A stretch of 64,000 bases of DNA from CAYRGQ01 sp964423925 (GCA_964423925.1 CAYRGQ010000005.1:30617-94616); one strand, 5' to 3'. Positions 35,222 through 44,527 are shown, numbered from the stretch's first letter. Made by a program: numbers and translations. The notes: generated from the sequence alone by a model not told the origin.

Positions 35222-36245
35222 GCATCCTCGAGCGAAGAAAAACAAACGCGGAAATACACTGAAGGACTATGAGGCCGCGATATCGACGTTGTGTGCCGGC
35301 TGCGGACACGACAGCATTGGCATGGCCATCCAACTGGCTTGCTTTGAGCTGGACATTTCACCACACCGCATTGCGAAGATATCCGGTATTGGTTGTTCCT
35401 CCAAGACCCCCGCTTATTTTCTAGGGAAGTCGCACGGCTTTAATGCCGTGCACGGCCGTATGCCTTGCGTGGCCACAGGGGCTAATTTGGCGAACAAAGA
35501 CTTGGTTTACATCGGCGTATCGGGCGACGGGGATTCGGCATCGATAGGCATGGGGCAGTTTGTGCATGTCATCCGCCGCAACCTGGACATGGTCTACATC
35601 GTGATGAACAACGGTTGCTACGGCTTGACTAAGGGGCAGGACTCGGCCACCGCTGACCTCGGGTCGGTGAGCAAAGCCGGATCGGTGAGTGCTTTTGAGG
35701 GCATTGATCTGGCTAGCCTCGCTGTGGAACTGGGCGCATCCTTTGTAGCGCAGAGTTTCAGTGGCGACAAAACCCAATTGGTGCCACTAATCAAGGCGGC
35801 CATCAAGCATAAAGGCTTTGCCTTCATCAACGTGATATCGCCCTGCGTCACCTTCAACAATAACGCCGGGTCGACCAAGTCGTACGACTACGTGCGGGAC
35901 CATCTCGAAGCCACGTCGACGGTGGATTTCGTTCCCGAAGAGGAGGAAATCACCGCGTCCTATGGGGAAGGTGATTCCACGCAAGTGGAACTGCATGACG
36001 GCTCTATTCTGCAGCTCAATAAATTAGCGACGGACTGGAATCCGACTGACCGTTTGTCTGCCAAGCAGATGCTCTATGCTGCCAAAGCCCGCAACGAAAT
36101 CCTAACGGGATTGATTTATCTGGAACAAAAGCCCGAATTGCACGCGACGCTGAAGACCAGTATGGCGCCCTTGACCCGGTTTTCGGAAGCGGAACTGTGC
36201 CCAGGTCCCGAGGTGCTGGCAGCGATCAATGCAGGGTTTCGATAG
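35196..36245 (+). CDS. korB: 2-oxoacid:acceptor oxidoreductase beta subunit (KorB)
   Basis: The 349-residue subunit binds thiamine diphosphate: GDGDSASIGMGQFVHVIRR, then MNNGCYGLTKGQ. Cluster-binding Cys are in CAGCGHDS, GIGCSSK and ISPCVTFNN. Together with the preceding KorA and flavoprotein it makes a complete unit for TCA-cycle-linked oxidation or reductive carboxylation of an oxoacid. It is the third gene of the operon; the following PLP enzyme is 73 bases away and may be separate. Confidence 0.94.
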   Translation: MSYLKPAFRHPRAKKNKRGNTLKDYEAAISTLCAGCGHDSIGMAIQLACFELDISPHRIAKISGIGCSSKTPAYFLGKSHGFNAVHGRMPCVATGANLANKDLVYIGVSGDGDSASIGMGQFVHVIRRNLDMVYIVMNNGCYGLTKGQDSATADLGSVSKAGSVSAFEGIDLASLAVELGASFVAQSFSGDKTQLVPLIKAAIKHKGFAFINVISPCVTFNNNAGSTKSYDYVRDHLEATSTVDFVPEEEEITASYGEGDSTQVELHDGSILQLNKLATDWNPTDRLSAKQMLYAAKARNEILTGLIYLEQKPELHATLKTSMAPLTRFSEAELCPGPEVLAAINAGFR

Positions 36246-36318
36246 GGCGGTCGGTGTGGTTTTCTGATGAAAGTTTGATACCTTTACGGGTTACAAACAC
36301 AAAACACCGAAGCAGATT

Positions 36319-37470
36319 ATGGGATATAAATTCGCAACGAAGGCCATTCATGCCGGGCAGGAAGCCGACCCGACGACGGGAGCGGTCATGACGCCGATCT
36401 ACCAAACGTCCACTTATAAGCAAGCCTCGCCTGGCGACCACAAAGGCTACGAGTACTCGCGGGGTACCAACCCGACGCGCAAGGCCCTGGAAGACTGCAT
36501 TGCGGCCTTGGAGAATGGACAGTATGGCTTGGCGTTTTCGAGCGGAATGGCCGCGACGGAAACCGTTCTAAAATTGCTGCGGCCTGGAGACGAGGTGATC
36601 ACGGGCGACGACTTGTATGGCGGGTCGTACCGTATTTTTACCAAGTTGTTTGAACCCTACGGCATCAAATTCCACTTTGTCGATACCTCAGACGTGGAAC
36701 AGATCCGTGCGAAAATTTCGGATAAAACCCGGCTGGTATGGGTCGAAACGCCGACCAATCCGACCCTTAAAATTGCTGATATTAAAGCCATTTCGGCATT
36801 AACCAAGGACAGTTCCGTCTTGTTGGCCGTCGACAATACCTTTGCGTCGCCGTATCTGCAGCAACCGCTGGATCTAGGCGCGGACATCGTCATGCACTCG
36901 GTGACGAAGTACATTGCCGGACACTCTGACGTGGTGATGGGCGCCTTGGTGATGAACGACAAAGCACTGTACGACGATTTATTCTTTTATTACAATGCCT
37001 GTGGAGGAACGCCTGGCCCGCAAGATAGTTTTCTCGTGCTTCGGGGTATCAAAACACTGCACCTGCGCATGAAAGCGCATTGCGAAAACGCGGAAGCGGT
37101 GGCCAAATTCCTGAAAGGGCATTCCCGCGTAGCGCATGTGTACTGGCCTGGATTCCCTTCGCATCCAGGACATGAGATAGCCAAAGCGCAAATGAGCGGT
37201 TTCGGCGGAATTGTGTCCGTGGTGTTGAAGAACGCGTTGTTGGAGGAAACGTTCAAATTCGCATCTTCTTTCAAGGTGTTTACGCTGGCGGAATCGCTCG
37301 GCGGCGTCGAATCCCTGATCAACCATCCGGCGACCATGACACACGCTTCCATCCCGAAAGATGTGCGTGAGCGCGTTGGGGTAGTAGACAACTTGATTCG
37401 GATCAGCGTCGGGATCGAGGATATCGAAGACCTATTAGCTGATTTAGATCAGGCGCTTCAATCGGTCTGA
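36319..37470 (+). CDS. Cystathionine gamma-synthase/lyase-type PLP enzyme
   Basis: The 383-residue Cys/Met-metabolism enzyme starts GYKFATKAIHAGQEADPTTG and has the PLP lysine in MHSVTKYIAGHSD. Its length and the YEYSRGTNPTRKALE segment place it with cystathionine gamma-synthase, gamma-lyase and related trans-sulfuration enzymes; the reaction direction cannot be fixed from sequence. It differs from MetY (434 residues) in this window. A TACCTTTA element just upstream (about 36278-36285) may give it its own promoter. Confidence 0.92.
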   Translation: MGYKFATKAIHAGQEADPTTGAVMTPIYQTSTYKQASPGDHKGYEYSRGTNPTRKALEDCIAALENGQYGLAFSSGMAATETVLKLLRPGDEVITGDDLYGGSYRIFTKLFEPYGIKFHFVDTSDVEQIRAKISDKTRLVWVETPTNPTLKIADIKAISALTKDSSVLLAVDNTFASPYLQQPLDLGADIVMHSVTKYIAGHSDVVMGALVMNDKALYDDLFFYYNACGGTPGPQDSFLVLRGIKTLHLRMKAHCENAEAVAKFLKGHSRVAHVYWPGFPSHPGHEIAKAQMSGFGGIVSVVLKNALLEETFKFASSFKVFTLAESLGGVESLINHPATMTHASIPKDVRERVGVVDNLIRISVGIEDIEDLLADLDQALQSV

Positions 37471-37506
37471 ACCAGCGCATGGGCTAATGACTAAAACGAT
37501 AGTATC

Positions 37507-37998
37507 ATGCGAATAGTCCCCACACTTTTTTGCTATGCATTACTTTTTGTCGTCGTGGGAGTGCATGCGCAGCAGGCACTCCCCGAAGTGCTGCCTGATT
37601 TCACGGTGTATGACCTGAATGACAAAGCTTTTACTCAGGCCGATATGGCGACGGAGGGGCGGCTGGTTATTATATTTTATGACCCGGGGTGTGGCTATTG
37701 CCAAAAGGAAGCGGTAGCCATTGGTAAACAGTACGAACGTTTTAAGCAAGCCTCGCTGTATTTCGTGGCGATGCAGGATAAACCGATTATCGAAGAATTT
37801 ATCCGGCAGTATGGAAAAGATCTTCTCGGAAAGCCGAATGTCCATTTTCTACGGGATGCGGACTATGAGTTCATCGACAAATTCAACCCCAAAGAGTATC
37901 CCTCGACGTACGTATTCTCGGCAACAAATCGCCGGCTCATCCGCTACTTAAGCGGGGATACACCTATCGGGACATTAATTTCAGTCGCTAATCCCTAA
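37507..37998 (+). CDS. Secreted thioredoxin-like protein with CGYC motif
   Basis: The 163-residue protein has a signal peptide (1-20, ending VHAQ) and a thioredoxin-like fold of the AhpC/TlpA type with active-site CGYC in YDPGCGYCQKE (about 58-68) and the cis-Pro segment EYPSTYVF. It should act as a periplasmic thiol-disulfide reductase or oxidase. It is 36 bases after the PLP enzyme on the same strand, so it may share its transcript. Confidence 0.88.
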   Translation: MRIVPTLFCYALLFVVVGVHAQQALPEVLPDFTVYDLNDKAFTQADMATEGRLVIIFYDPGCGYCQKEAVAIGKQYERFKQASLYFVAMQDKPIIEEFIRQYGKDLLGKPNVHFLRDADYEFIDKFNPKEYPSTYVFSATNRRLIRYLSGDTPIGTLISVANP

Positions 37999-38004
37999 GC
38001 GCAC

Positions 38005-39444
38005 TTAACGATTCTTTTCGAGTAGAAACTCCAAGATTCGATTGCCGGTTTCGTCAACCGGGACTCCCGCATTCGATAGCACCACTACCGCCAGCTTGTC
38101 GTCGGGCGACATCGCAATATAGGCGCTGCTACCCCCGGTGCCGCCGGTGTGGATGAATACCAAGCTTCCGTATTCCAAGGTCATGTGCCATGCCAAGCCG
38201 ATATCCGTGTCCGGGGGGTTGAAGTATGTAAACTGCCGCGTCAGCGCCAGCGCATGCTCCAAATCGCTTTCGGGCATTTTGAAGTGTGCCCGCGCGTAGT
38301 TAAGCAAGTCTTTGGTCGTCGCGCGCAAAGCGCCGGCGCCTGCAAACGCATCGAAGTCCCAATGGGGGGTTACATTACCATTGGCGTCATGCACGGGGAT
38401 TAGCTGGTCCGTCTCGGTGGTGTGTTGCTTGAGGTGGGTCAGGCCCAGTGGCGCGGCTATCGTGTCGCGCACCATGGTCTCGTAGTCAACACCTGCGACA
38501 TGGGCTATAATGGTGCCGAGTACCGCATATCCCAGGTTGCTATATTCGTATTCGTCGCCGGGCAAGCGCCGCGGCGTATAGGATTGCAGGTAGTCGTAGA
38601 GCAATTCGGTAGTATACGACGCATAGGGGTTGCGCGGATCGGTGATAACTTCGTCAAAATTCTCCGGCAAGCGGGGTAAGCCGGAGGTGTGGTTGGCTAA
38701 GTGCCGAAGCGTAATGGCGTGTAGGGCCTCGTTGTCTTGCAGGCTGTCAGGCAAATACCGGGTGATGCGGTCGTCGAGTTGTAAGGTGTTGTTTTGGTCG
38801 AGGTAGGCCAGCAACGTGGCGGTAAATGTCTTGGAAATCGATCCGATTTCAAACAACGTGGTGTCGCTAGGCAGCTCGTTGTTGCCTTTTTCCGTCTCGC
38901 CGTAGTAGTATGTCGTCGTTTTGTTGTCGTGGATGATGCCTACCGAGAGTGCGCGTGTGCTGCCATTGGCCAAAAAGGCGTTGGCTAGGGCGTCGATCGC
39001 CTTATCGGTATCCGCTTCCGGATCGAAAGGCGCAATCTCGGTGGTGTCCGCTACTTCCGGCGCTTTGTAAGGTTGGAAAATGAGTCCGCCAATCTGGTTG
39101 AGGGAATCCACGGTGAGTAGCATCTGCAAGCTTGCCGACTCGAAATCGATGCGGTAGGTTCCCGTTCCCTGGGCAAAATCGATAAGCTGCGCGTTGCTGA
39201 TTTGACCCAACGGATAGAGCTGGCGCTTCAGCACCGTTTCAAACGCGCCCAAGGAAAGGGCCTGGCGAAATGCCGGGCTTACCATGGCGTAGATGGAATC
39301 CGTCTCTTGTTGGTTGAAGTGGAATTCTACCTTGTTGAATATCGATTGGTTGATGCGTTGTTGCTGTGTAATGTCCTGAGCGAGCGAGGGAAGCACGAAT
39401 CCCAACAGGGCGAACGCGATAGCTTTTACTATTTTGCTTGTCAT
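38005..39444 (-). CDS. Secreted serine hydrolase, beta-lactamase/class C PBP family
   Basis: The 479-residue protein has a signal peptide (1-22, SLAQ), a DUF3887-like N-terminal domain of about 110 residues (residues 24-130) and a beta-lactamase-type domain with SISK (Ser202, Lys205), YSNLGY and a C-terminal HTGGTGG. Such enzymes are usually peptidases or esterases rather than antibiotic hydrolases. It is 24 bases downstream of the LytTR regulator gene in the same direction, so it may be the last gene of that operon. Confidence 0.9.
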   Translation of the reverse strand: MTSKIVKAIAFALLGFVLPSLAQDITQQQRINQSIFNKVEFHFNQQETDSIYAMVSPAFRQALSLGAFETVLKRQLYPLGQISNAQLIDFAQGTGTYRIDFESASLQMLLTVDSLNQIGGLIFQPYKAPEVADTTEIAPFDPEADTDKAIDALANAFLANGSTRALSVGIIHDNKTTTYYYGETEKGNNELPSDTTLFEIGSISKTFTATLLAYLDQNNTLQLDDRITRYLPDSLQDNEALHAITLRHLANHTSGLPRLPENFDEVITDPRNPYASYTTELLYDYLQSYTPRRLPGDEYEYSNLGYAVLGTIIAHVAGVDYETMVRDTIAAPLGLTHLKQHTTETDQLIPVHDANGNVTPHWDFDAFAGAGALRATTKDLLNYARAHFKMPESDLEHALALTRQFTYFNPPDTDIGLAWHMTLEYGSLVFIHTGGTGGSSAYIAMSPDDKLAVVVLSNAGVPVDETGNRILEFLLEKNR

Positions 39445-39468
39445 GCCGCAAAATTACATCAATCGCCA

Positions 39469-40221
39469 CTACATTCCTAACATTTGTTTAAGCCTCGCCA
39501 AGCCATTCTTGCTGACACTCACCCGGTCGCCGGTGGAAAGGATGGCTACGTGGCTTTCCTTTTCGTAAGGTTCCAACCGCGTAATGTGTTCCACGCGAAC
39601 GATAAACGAGCGGTGCACGCGGATGAATTCGGACGGATCCAACAGGCGTTCGAACGCGGCCATGGTTTTGTTCTTCAGGAAGCTGCCTTCCCGCGTGTGT
39701 ATTTTGACGTAGTCGTCGTCGGCTTCGAGGTAGATGATCTGGTCGGTAGGAATGATCTTGATCTTGACGCCATGCTTGACCAGGATGCGGTCAATCCGAG
39801 TTTGGTCCTGTTGGACGTTGTCCAGTAGCTCTGTTGTTTTTTGTTGCGTCTCACGCGACTTGGCCTGCTCCGCGGTAGCCAGGAATTTCTCCATCGCCTT
39901 GTCAAAGCGGCTTTTGGCGATTGGCTTTAGCAGATAGTCGGTAGCGTGTTTCTCAAAGGCTTGGATAGCGTATTCGTCAAAGGCGGTGGTAAAGATGATT
40001 GCCGGCTGTCTGTCGATAATCTCCAGCATTTCAAAGCCATTGATTTTAGGCATTTGCACATCGAGGAAAACCAAATCGGGCTCATGTTCCATGATTGCTT
40101 TTGCCCCTTCAAACCCGTCGTTGCATTCCGCCATCACCCGAATTTGGGGGTAGGTGTCTAGGTACTCCAGAATTATGCTGCGCGCTAAGGGTTCGTCGTC
40201 AATCAATACCGCTTTGATCAT
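39469..40221 (-). CDS. LytTR-family response regulator
   Basis: The 250-residue protein has a receiver domain (1-115; DDE at 8-10, phospho-acceptor Asp54 in LDVQMPK, Lys in LLKPIAK) and a C-terminal LytTR DNA-binding domain (about 150-248; IIYLEADDDYVKIHT, FIRVHRSFIV). Its start overlaps the end of the histidine kinase gene by 23 bases, the normal arrangement of such pairs. It probably controls the operon or other genes for cell-envelope stress. Confidence 0.95.
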   Translation of the reverse strand: MIKAVLIDDEPLARSIILEYLDTYPQIRVMAECNDGFEGAKAIMEHEPDLVFLDVQMPKINGFEMLEIIDRQPAIIFTTAFDEYAIQAFEKHATDYLLKPIAKSRFDKAMEKFLATAEQAKSRETQQKTTELLDNVQQDQTRIDRILVKHGVKIKIIPTDQIIYLEADDDYVKIHTREGSFLKNKTMAAFERLLDPSEFIRVHRSFIVRVEHITRLEPYEKESHVAILSTGDRVSVSKNGLARLKQMLGM

Positions 40222-41269
40222 AGGGCTGGGGGATTCTGATAATGCTGGTAAAGATATGTTTTGTCGCGATGGTTTCCAATAAGTCTGTCCGTCCGAACAG
40301 CAAATAAAGGCGACGTCGGACGCCGCGCAATCCGAAGCCAGTGCCCTTCCGCGGGTTGTTGTTCTCGCTGTCGTAGGGATTCTTTACGGTAATTTGCAAC
40401 ATATTGTCTATGCATGTCGCCTCGATTTCTATCATTACCTGCTCGGTGGTGTCGTACAGTCCAAACTTAATGGCATTTTCTACTAATGGTTGCACAATCA
40501 TCGCGGGCAGTAACATTTCCCCACACTCCTCGTTGTATTCGATGCGCGTATCGAGCCGATGTCCGAAGCGTACCTTTTCGATTTCTAGGTAAAGCTGGAG
40601 GTGTTCGAGTTCGTCTTTCAGGGCGATAAGCTGCTGGTCGTCTTTGCGCAGGGTACCCCGAAGGAAATCCGAAAGCTGGAACGTCATATTGCGCGCCTCT
40701 TCAGGTTTGCGGCCGATCAGCGCAATGATTGAGTTGAGGCTGTTGAATAGGAAATGAGGTTGGAGTTGCTGCCGCAGGTTGTAAAGTTCCGCTTCGCGAG
40801 CCAGCCGCTCGGCGTCAGCTTTGCGGTCTTCGTTCTCCTTGTATTCGCTCTGGATGTTCCACAGGATGTTCATGATAGCTACCCAGGCGATTAGTAGCGC
40901 GTATACGCAAAACCGAAGCGGTAACGAGCGGTCGACGGAGGCGATGTGGTTGTCGGTGCCGACAAGGTAGAGGATGGACCAGCGGGTGATGGACGTGCAA
41001 ATGGCCGCGAGTACCAGTCCCCAAATCACGATGTAGATGTAGCGCTCCTTGCGGGGTAAATAATATTGCAACGCGCTGGCAATTGCAAAGCACCCCACGG
41101 TAATACTTGCCGCGCTGATCAGGCTATCGTGCAAGGCAATGTGGAAATCGATACCAAACCACCACAATAGTGCCGTTTGCAGGATCGAGTATCCCAAAAA
41201 TATCACGAAGCAGCTGATGTTGACCAGGCGATGCCGAGATGGTGTAAGGGATGGTGATTTAGACGTCAT
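40199..41269 (-). CDS. LytS-type sensor histidine kinase
   Basis: The 356-residue protein has four TM segments (about 17-37, 48-68, 76-98, 116-140), no obvious sensor domain, and a His_kinase domain with the phospho-acceptor in LRQQLQPHFLFNSLNS (near residue 190). The C-terminal ATPase part shows NAIKFGLYD and GTGFGLRGVRRRL. It is a membrane-embedded sensor that pairs with the LytTR regulator. The LiaF-like gene is 22 bases upstream, which suggests control of that pair by envelope state. Confidence 0.93.
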   Translation of the reverse strand: MTSKSPSLTPSRHRLVNISCFVIFLGYSILQTALLWWFGIDFHIALHDSLISAASITVGCFAIASALQYYLPRKERYIYIVIWGLVLAAICTSITRWSILYLVGTDNHIASVDRSLPLRFCVYALLIAWVAIMNILWNIQSEYKENEDRKADAERLAREAELYNLRQQLQPHFLFNSLNSIIALIGRKPEEARNMTFQLSDFLRGTLRKDDQQLIALKDELEHLQLYLEIEKVRFGHRLDTRIEYNEECGEMLLPAMIVQPLVENAIKFGLYDTTEQVMIEIEATCIDNMLQITVKNPYDSENNNPRKGTGFGLRGVRRRLYLLFGRTDLLETIATKHIFTSIIRIPQPYDQSGID

Positions 41270-41291
41270 GCGCTTAGAGGTTGATAGAATC

Positions 41292-42194
41292 CTAGATGCT
41301 TTTGATCGTTATGCCTCCGAAGATCGACGTGCCACGAATGTAAAGAATCTTGTTTTCGTCGTGCTGTTGGGCATTGTGGATAAAGCGACGGTCGTCTACG
41401 TCGCCAAACACCGACACCACTTCGGATTTGACTTTCCAATGCGAGGGTACGATAATCTTAGACCCGCCAAACATTTGAAACATGTCGATGGTGACCGGGT
41501 GCTTGATGTCGGCTTGGATGAGGTTGATGTCCGACCCGCCAAACATGTTCACGACTTCTCCTCCCAGGAAGTTCTTGGAGAGCACCATACGCCGTATGTC
41601 GCCGAATAGCGACGTGATCTTCACGTAATCCTCATCGGTAAAGTCTGCCGTTGGCCGACCGGAGGCTGCGGAGCCGGCGTAGGCGTTTTGATCACTTTGC
41701 GCTGGATCTGCCGCTGTTGAAGCGTGCGGCGCACCGCTATCGGTGGGCGCACTTTCTAGTGGGTCGTCCATGATGCGCTTGTCCCAGGCATACGTCGTAC
41801 TGGAGTCAGTTTGATTCGGTTTTCCAGGGGCTGGTCGCGACGGCGGTATGTGTTTTTGTTTGCGGTCTGCAAGCAGCCACAGGCCTACGGCAATGATGGC
41901 TGCCGGCCATATGTAGCGCTTGATATCGAGGTCCCAAATGTTGTTGACCAAGAAAAAGCCTCCAATAATCAGGGTAATGTACGAAGCTGGGTTGCGGAAA
42001 TTACTGCTGCCACCTATCACCAGACCGACGACGATCAGAACCATGGGCCAGCTGAATATCCACCCGGGGAAGAAAATCCAATGGATGTCTAGCCGATTGA
42101 GCAGGAGGGCAATGCCCAAACCGAGGATGATAGCTCCAGCCCAGATCCGGCCCGTGTCCGTACTCTTTCTGCGAGGTTCTTGGGGTGTGTTCAT
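41292..42194 (-). CDS. LiaF/LiaI-like membrane protein
   Basis: The 300-residue protein has three or four TM segments in its N-terminal third (about 16-36, 39-57, 68-87, 92-110), a linker rich in Pro, Ala and Asp, and a C-terminal beta-rich domain (about 185-300; KITSLFGDIRRMVLSKNFLGGEVVNMFGG, then DIKHPVTIDMFQMFGGSKIIVP), the repeat pattern of the LiaF-type envelope stress domain. Related proteins inhibit or tune a LytS- or LiaS-like kinase. It heads a four-gene unit with the kinase, regulator and serine hydrolase. Confidence 0.88.
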   Translation of the reverse strand: MNTPQEPRRKSTDTGRIWAGAIILGLGIALLLNRLDIHWIFFPGWIFSWPMVLIVVGLVIGGSSNFRNPASYITLIIGGFFLVNNIWDLDIKRYIWPAAIIAVGLWLLADRKQKHIPPSRPAPGKPNQTDSSTTYAWDKRIMDDPLESAPTDSGAPHASTAADPAQSDQNAYAGSAASGRPTADFTDEDYVKITSLFGDIRRMVLSKNFLGGEVVNMFGGSDINLIQADIKHPVTIDMFQMFGGSKIIVPSHWKVKSEVVSVFGDVDDRRFIHNAQQHDENKILYIRGTSIFGGITIKSI

Positions 42195-42389
42195 GTTATG
42201 AATATTTTGTTTGTGTTGCCGACTTTGTGTTGTTTAGGCGTAAAGGTAGGTCAGTTCATCGATAAAAGAAGATGAAATTAGGCTATTACCAATGTTTTTT
42301 CGGTGAACGACGCCAATTTGTCGGTGAATGGTCAACGCGTCAGCGCATCTGCTGTAAACTTGTTGCGTATATTAAATTAAATCCAAAAA

Positions 42390-42422
42390 TTTGTTTTAAT
42401 CAATGAAATTCTTTTATATTTA
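42390..42422 (+). promoter_or_regulatory. Promoter of the DUF3276 gene
   Basis: TTTG (42390-42393), 21 bases, TATATTTA (42415-42422, last base differs from TAnnTTTG). Leader about 40 bases. Confidence 0.6.
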
Positions 42423-42468
42423 GCCCTTACTTTAATGTCTGGTACATAAGAAATTAAAAAAAAGAACA

Positions 42469-42810
42469 ATGGGAGATTTTGACAACAAAGAGCGTGAAGA
42501 GGTTTTTTCAAAAAAGGTGCGGGCGGGGAAACGTACCTATTTTTTTGACGTGAAGGCAACCCGGTCTAATGACTATTACGTGACCATCACAGAGAGCAAA
42601 AAGCGTTTTGAAGACGGGGTATTCATCAAGCATAAGATTTTCTTATACAAGGAAGACTTCGAGAAATTCGCGGAAGGATTGGAAGACGTAGTGGACTATA
42701 TCAAAGCTCACCAAGACGTAGTAGAGAAGCGTTACGACCCCAACTTTGAAAGCAATGGCTCGCCCGTGGCGGAAGGCGAATCTCCTGCAAATGATGATTT
42801 TTCTTATTAG
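42469..42810 (+). CDS. DUF3276 (PUR-alpha-like) nucleic-acid-binding protein
   Basis: The 113-residue cytoplasmic protein contains the PUR-like core: VRAGKRTYFFDVKATRSNDYYVTITESKK (about 17-45) and FEDGVFIKHKIFLYKEDFEKFAEGLEDVVDYIK. The acidic, Ser-rich C-terminus (about 92-113) is low complexity. PUR domains bind single-stranded DNA or RNA; the bacterial family is conserved in Bacteroidota and its role is unknown. It is monocistronic with its own promoter and terminator. Confidence 0.93.
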   Translation: MGDFDNKEREEVFSKKVRAGKRTYFFDVKATRSNDYYVTITESKKRFEDGVFIKHKIFLYKEDFEKFAEGLEDVVDYIKAHQDVVEKRYDPNFESNGSPVAEGESPANDDFSY

Positions 42811-42849
42811 ACATCGATTAAAAACCAACACATCATAAATTATGGAAAG

Positions 42850-42873
42850 ACCTCACCGCCGTGGGGTTTTTTT
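42850..42873 (+). terminator. Intrinsic terminator of the DUF3276 gene
   Basis: Stem ACCTCAC-CGCC-GTGGGGT (one G-U) followed by seven T on the plus strand. Confidence 0.8.
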
Positions 42874-42910
42874 GCGCCCGTAGGGCGCGCACAAGCACTA
42901 CTCAATCAAC

Positions 42911-44041
42911 TCACCTTATAAAATAGTCGTACAGCACCTGCAGCATTTCCTTGGAAAAAGTCAGCGTGCCATTCTCGTGTACGGCATGGCAACCGTTGGT
43001 GATGACCACGAATCCAAACTGCTCCTGGGGGTCGAAAAACATATTACTATATAGACCGTAAGCCGATCCGGTGTGGCCCACAAGCGTCACGCCTGGAATC
43101 ATGCTGTCGTTGTGTAGGAGGCCGAGCCCGTATGCTGAGGATGCCAGCACTGGCGTTTGCATGCGTTTAGCACTTGCTTCCTGCAAGATCCTGCTGTTGC
43201 CAAAGCGACCGTAGTTCATATGCATCGTCAGGTATCGGGCCAGGTCTATCGCAGATATTTTCATGCCACCTGTTGGGGAAAATACGGGAGTGCTTTCGCC
43301 CAGCACGTAGCCTTCCAACTCCGCCGCGCGTGGGTGGTATGCCGCGGGCTGGGCCACGAATTTGCCATCGGCTTGAGCGTACAGCGTTGCGAATAAGGAC
43401 GAATCCAAGCGGTCTACCCGGTAGCCACCTTCAAGGTGCAGGGGCGCGAGGATGTGTTGACGAATGTAATCGTCGAAGTTCTCGCCGGTCAGGCGTTCGA
43501 GTATAGCGCCGGCCATGTTATAGTTCAGATTGCAATATTGGTAGCGCGTACCTGGCGCGTAGTCGTTGTAACTATTTTTCCAGTCATCACTGTCCGCATC
43601 GGGCCGGATGGCATCGAGCGTGAAATATCCGTTTTTGTCGCTGATGCTGGACGTGTGCGAAAGGATCATTTCCAGTGTGATTCTCTCAGCGGGAAAGTGT
43701 GGGTTGCGTACAGGGAAGCCAATCAAGTCGCCGACATCGTCGTCCAGTGACACTCGCCCTTGCTCGACGAGCTGCATGAATGCCGTGGCCGTAAACGATT
43801 TGGAAATCGACGCGATGCGGAACAGATCCGTCAACCCCAAGGCGGTTTGCTCCTCCAGGTTTTTGTGCCCAAACGCTTGCGCATACATAGGCTGACCATC
43901 CTTAACGACGACAACGGCGGCACCGATTGCTTGGTGTTTCTCCATTACTGAGCGTATGTGGGCGTCGAGTGCGGGCTGGGCTACGGCCCTGGCGCAGCAG
44001 GCCAAGAATAAAAAGCTGAAGAGAAGGTGCGCCTTTTTCAT
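42911..44041 (-). CDS. Secreted serine hydrolase, beta-lactamase family
   Basis: From the ATG at 44041 the protein has 376 residues: a signal peptide (1-21, ARAVAQ), the SISK motif (Ser78, Lys81), YCNLNY and HTGSAYG. It belongs to the class C beta-lactamase/DD-peptidase superfamily and is distinct from the gene at 38005 (no DUF3887-like part). I reject the start at 44140 because the extra 33 residues precede a complete signal peptide. The substrate is unknown. Confidence 0.9.
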   Translation of the reverse strand: MKKAHLLFSFLFLACCARAVAQPALDAHIRSVMEKHQAIGAAVVVVKDGQPMYAQAFGHKNLEEQTALGLTDLFRIASISKSFTATAFMQLVEQGRVSLDDDVGDLIGFPVRNPHFPAERITLEMILSHTSSISDKNGYFTLDAIRPDADSDDWKNSYNDYAPGTRYQYCNLNYNMAGAILERLTGENFDDYIRQHILAPLHLEGGYRVDRLDSSLFATLYAQADGKFVAQPAAYHPRAAELEGYVLGESTPVFSPTGGMKISAIDLARYLTMHMNYGRFGNSRILQEASAKRMQTPVLASSAYGLGLLHNDSMIPGVTLVGHTGSAYGLYSNMFFDPQEQFGFVVITNGCHAVHENGTLTFSKEMLQVLYDYFIR

Positions 44042-44259
44042 ACTATAATTGGTTGGTATGCGGATAAAGATACTGAAAGATATGAAAAAGTAGGGAGTAG
44101 GAAGCCCCCTTCGATCATTGGCATGGATCGTCCTGCTCATAGGAGCGAGCGGTTCGAGAGGTGAGTGTCCTGATCGAAAGCGTTTTTCACGAGGACGACG
44201 ACGCCCACATAGGTGTTGGTGTTCGGTTTTGGGACGTCCTAATAGCGCGGGCAGTGCTG

Positions 44260-44433
44260 CTAACGATCTTTTTTGGTCTGTCCTGTCCGTACGCCGCCTG
44301 CATTCGGTAAGCCTTGGTGGCGCTTTTGATTTTTGGTGTCTTTAAACGCCTTATCCGCGGTGGGGTTGCCCATATCGAGGTTTTTGCTTTTATCCTGGGT
44401 TCCGGTTGTTTTTTTATCGTTTTTCATGCTCAT
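44260..44433 (-). CDS. Small basic hydrophilic protein of unknown function
   Basis: A 57-residue product rich in Lys, Thr, Gly and Asn (MSMKNDKKTTGTQDKSKNLD, ending GGVRTGQTKKDR). It has no TM or signal. A strong Shine-Dalgarno GGGAGG lies 8 bases before the ATG, rare in this window. It starts 94 bases after the FecE gene stop, same strand, so it may be the tail of the iron operon or a separate small gene. Confidence 0.65.
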   Translation of the reverse strand: MSMKNDKKTTGTQDKSKNLDMGNPTADKAFKDTKNQKRHQGLPNAGGVRTGQTKKDR

Positions 44434-44527
44434 GACTTTGTCCTCCCAATCGTGGTTGTTACATGAATGGAACACGCAAATGGCACGGAAAGTTCGCGGA
44501 GAATCGCCCAAGGCGTTTTCGTGTTTT

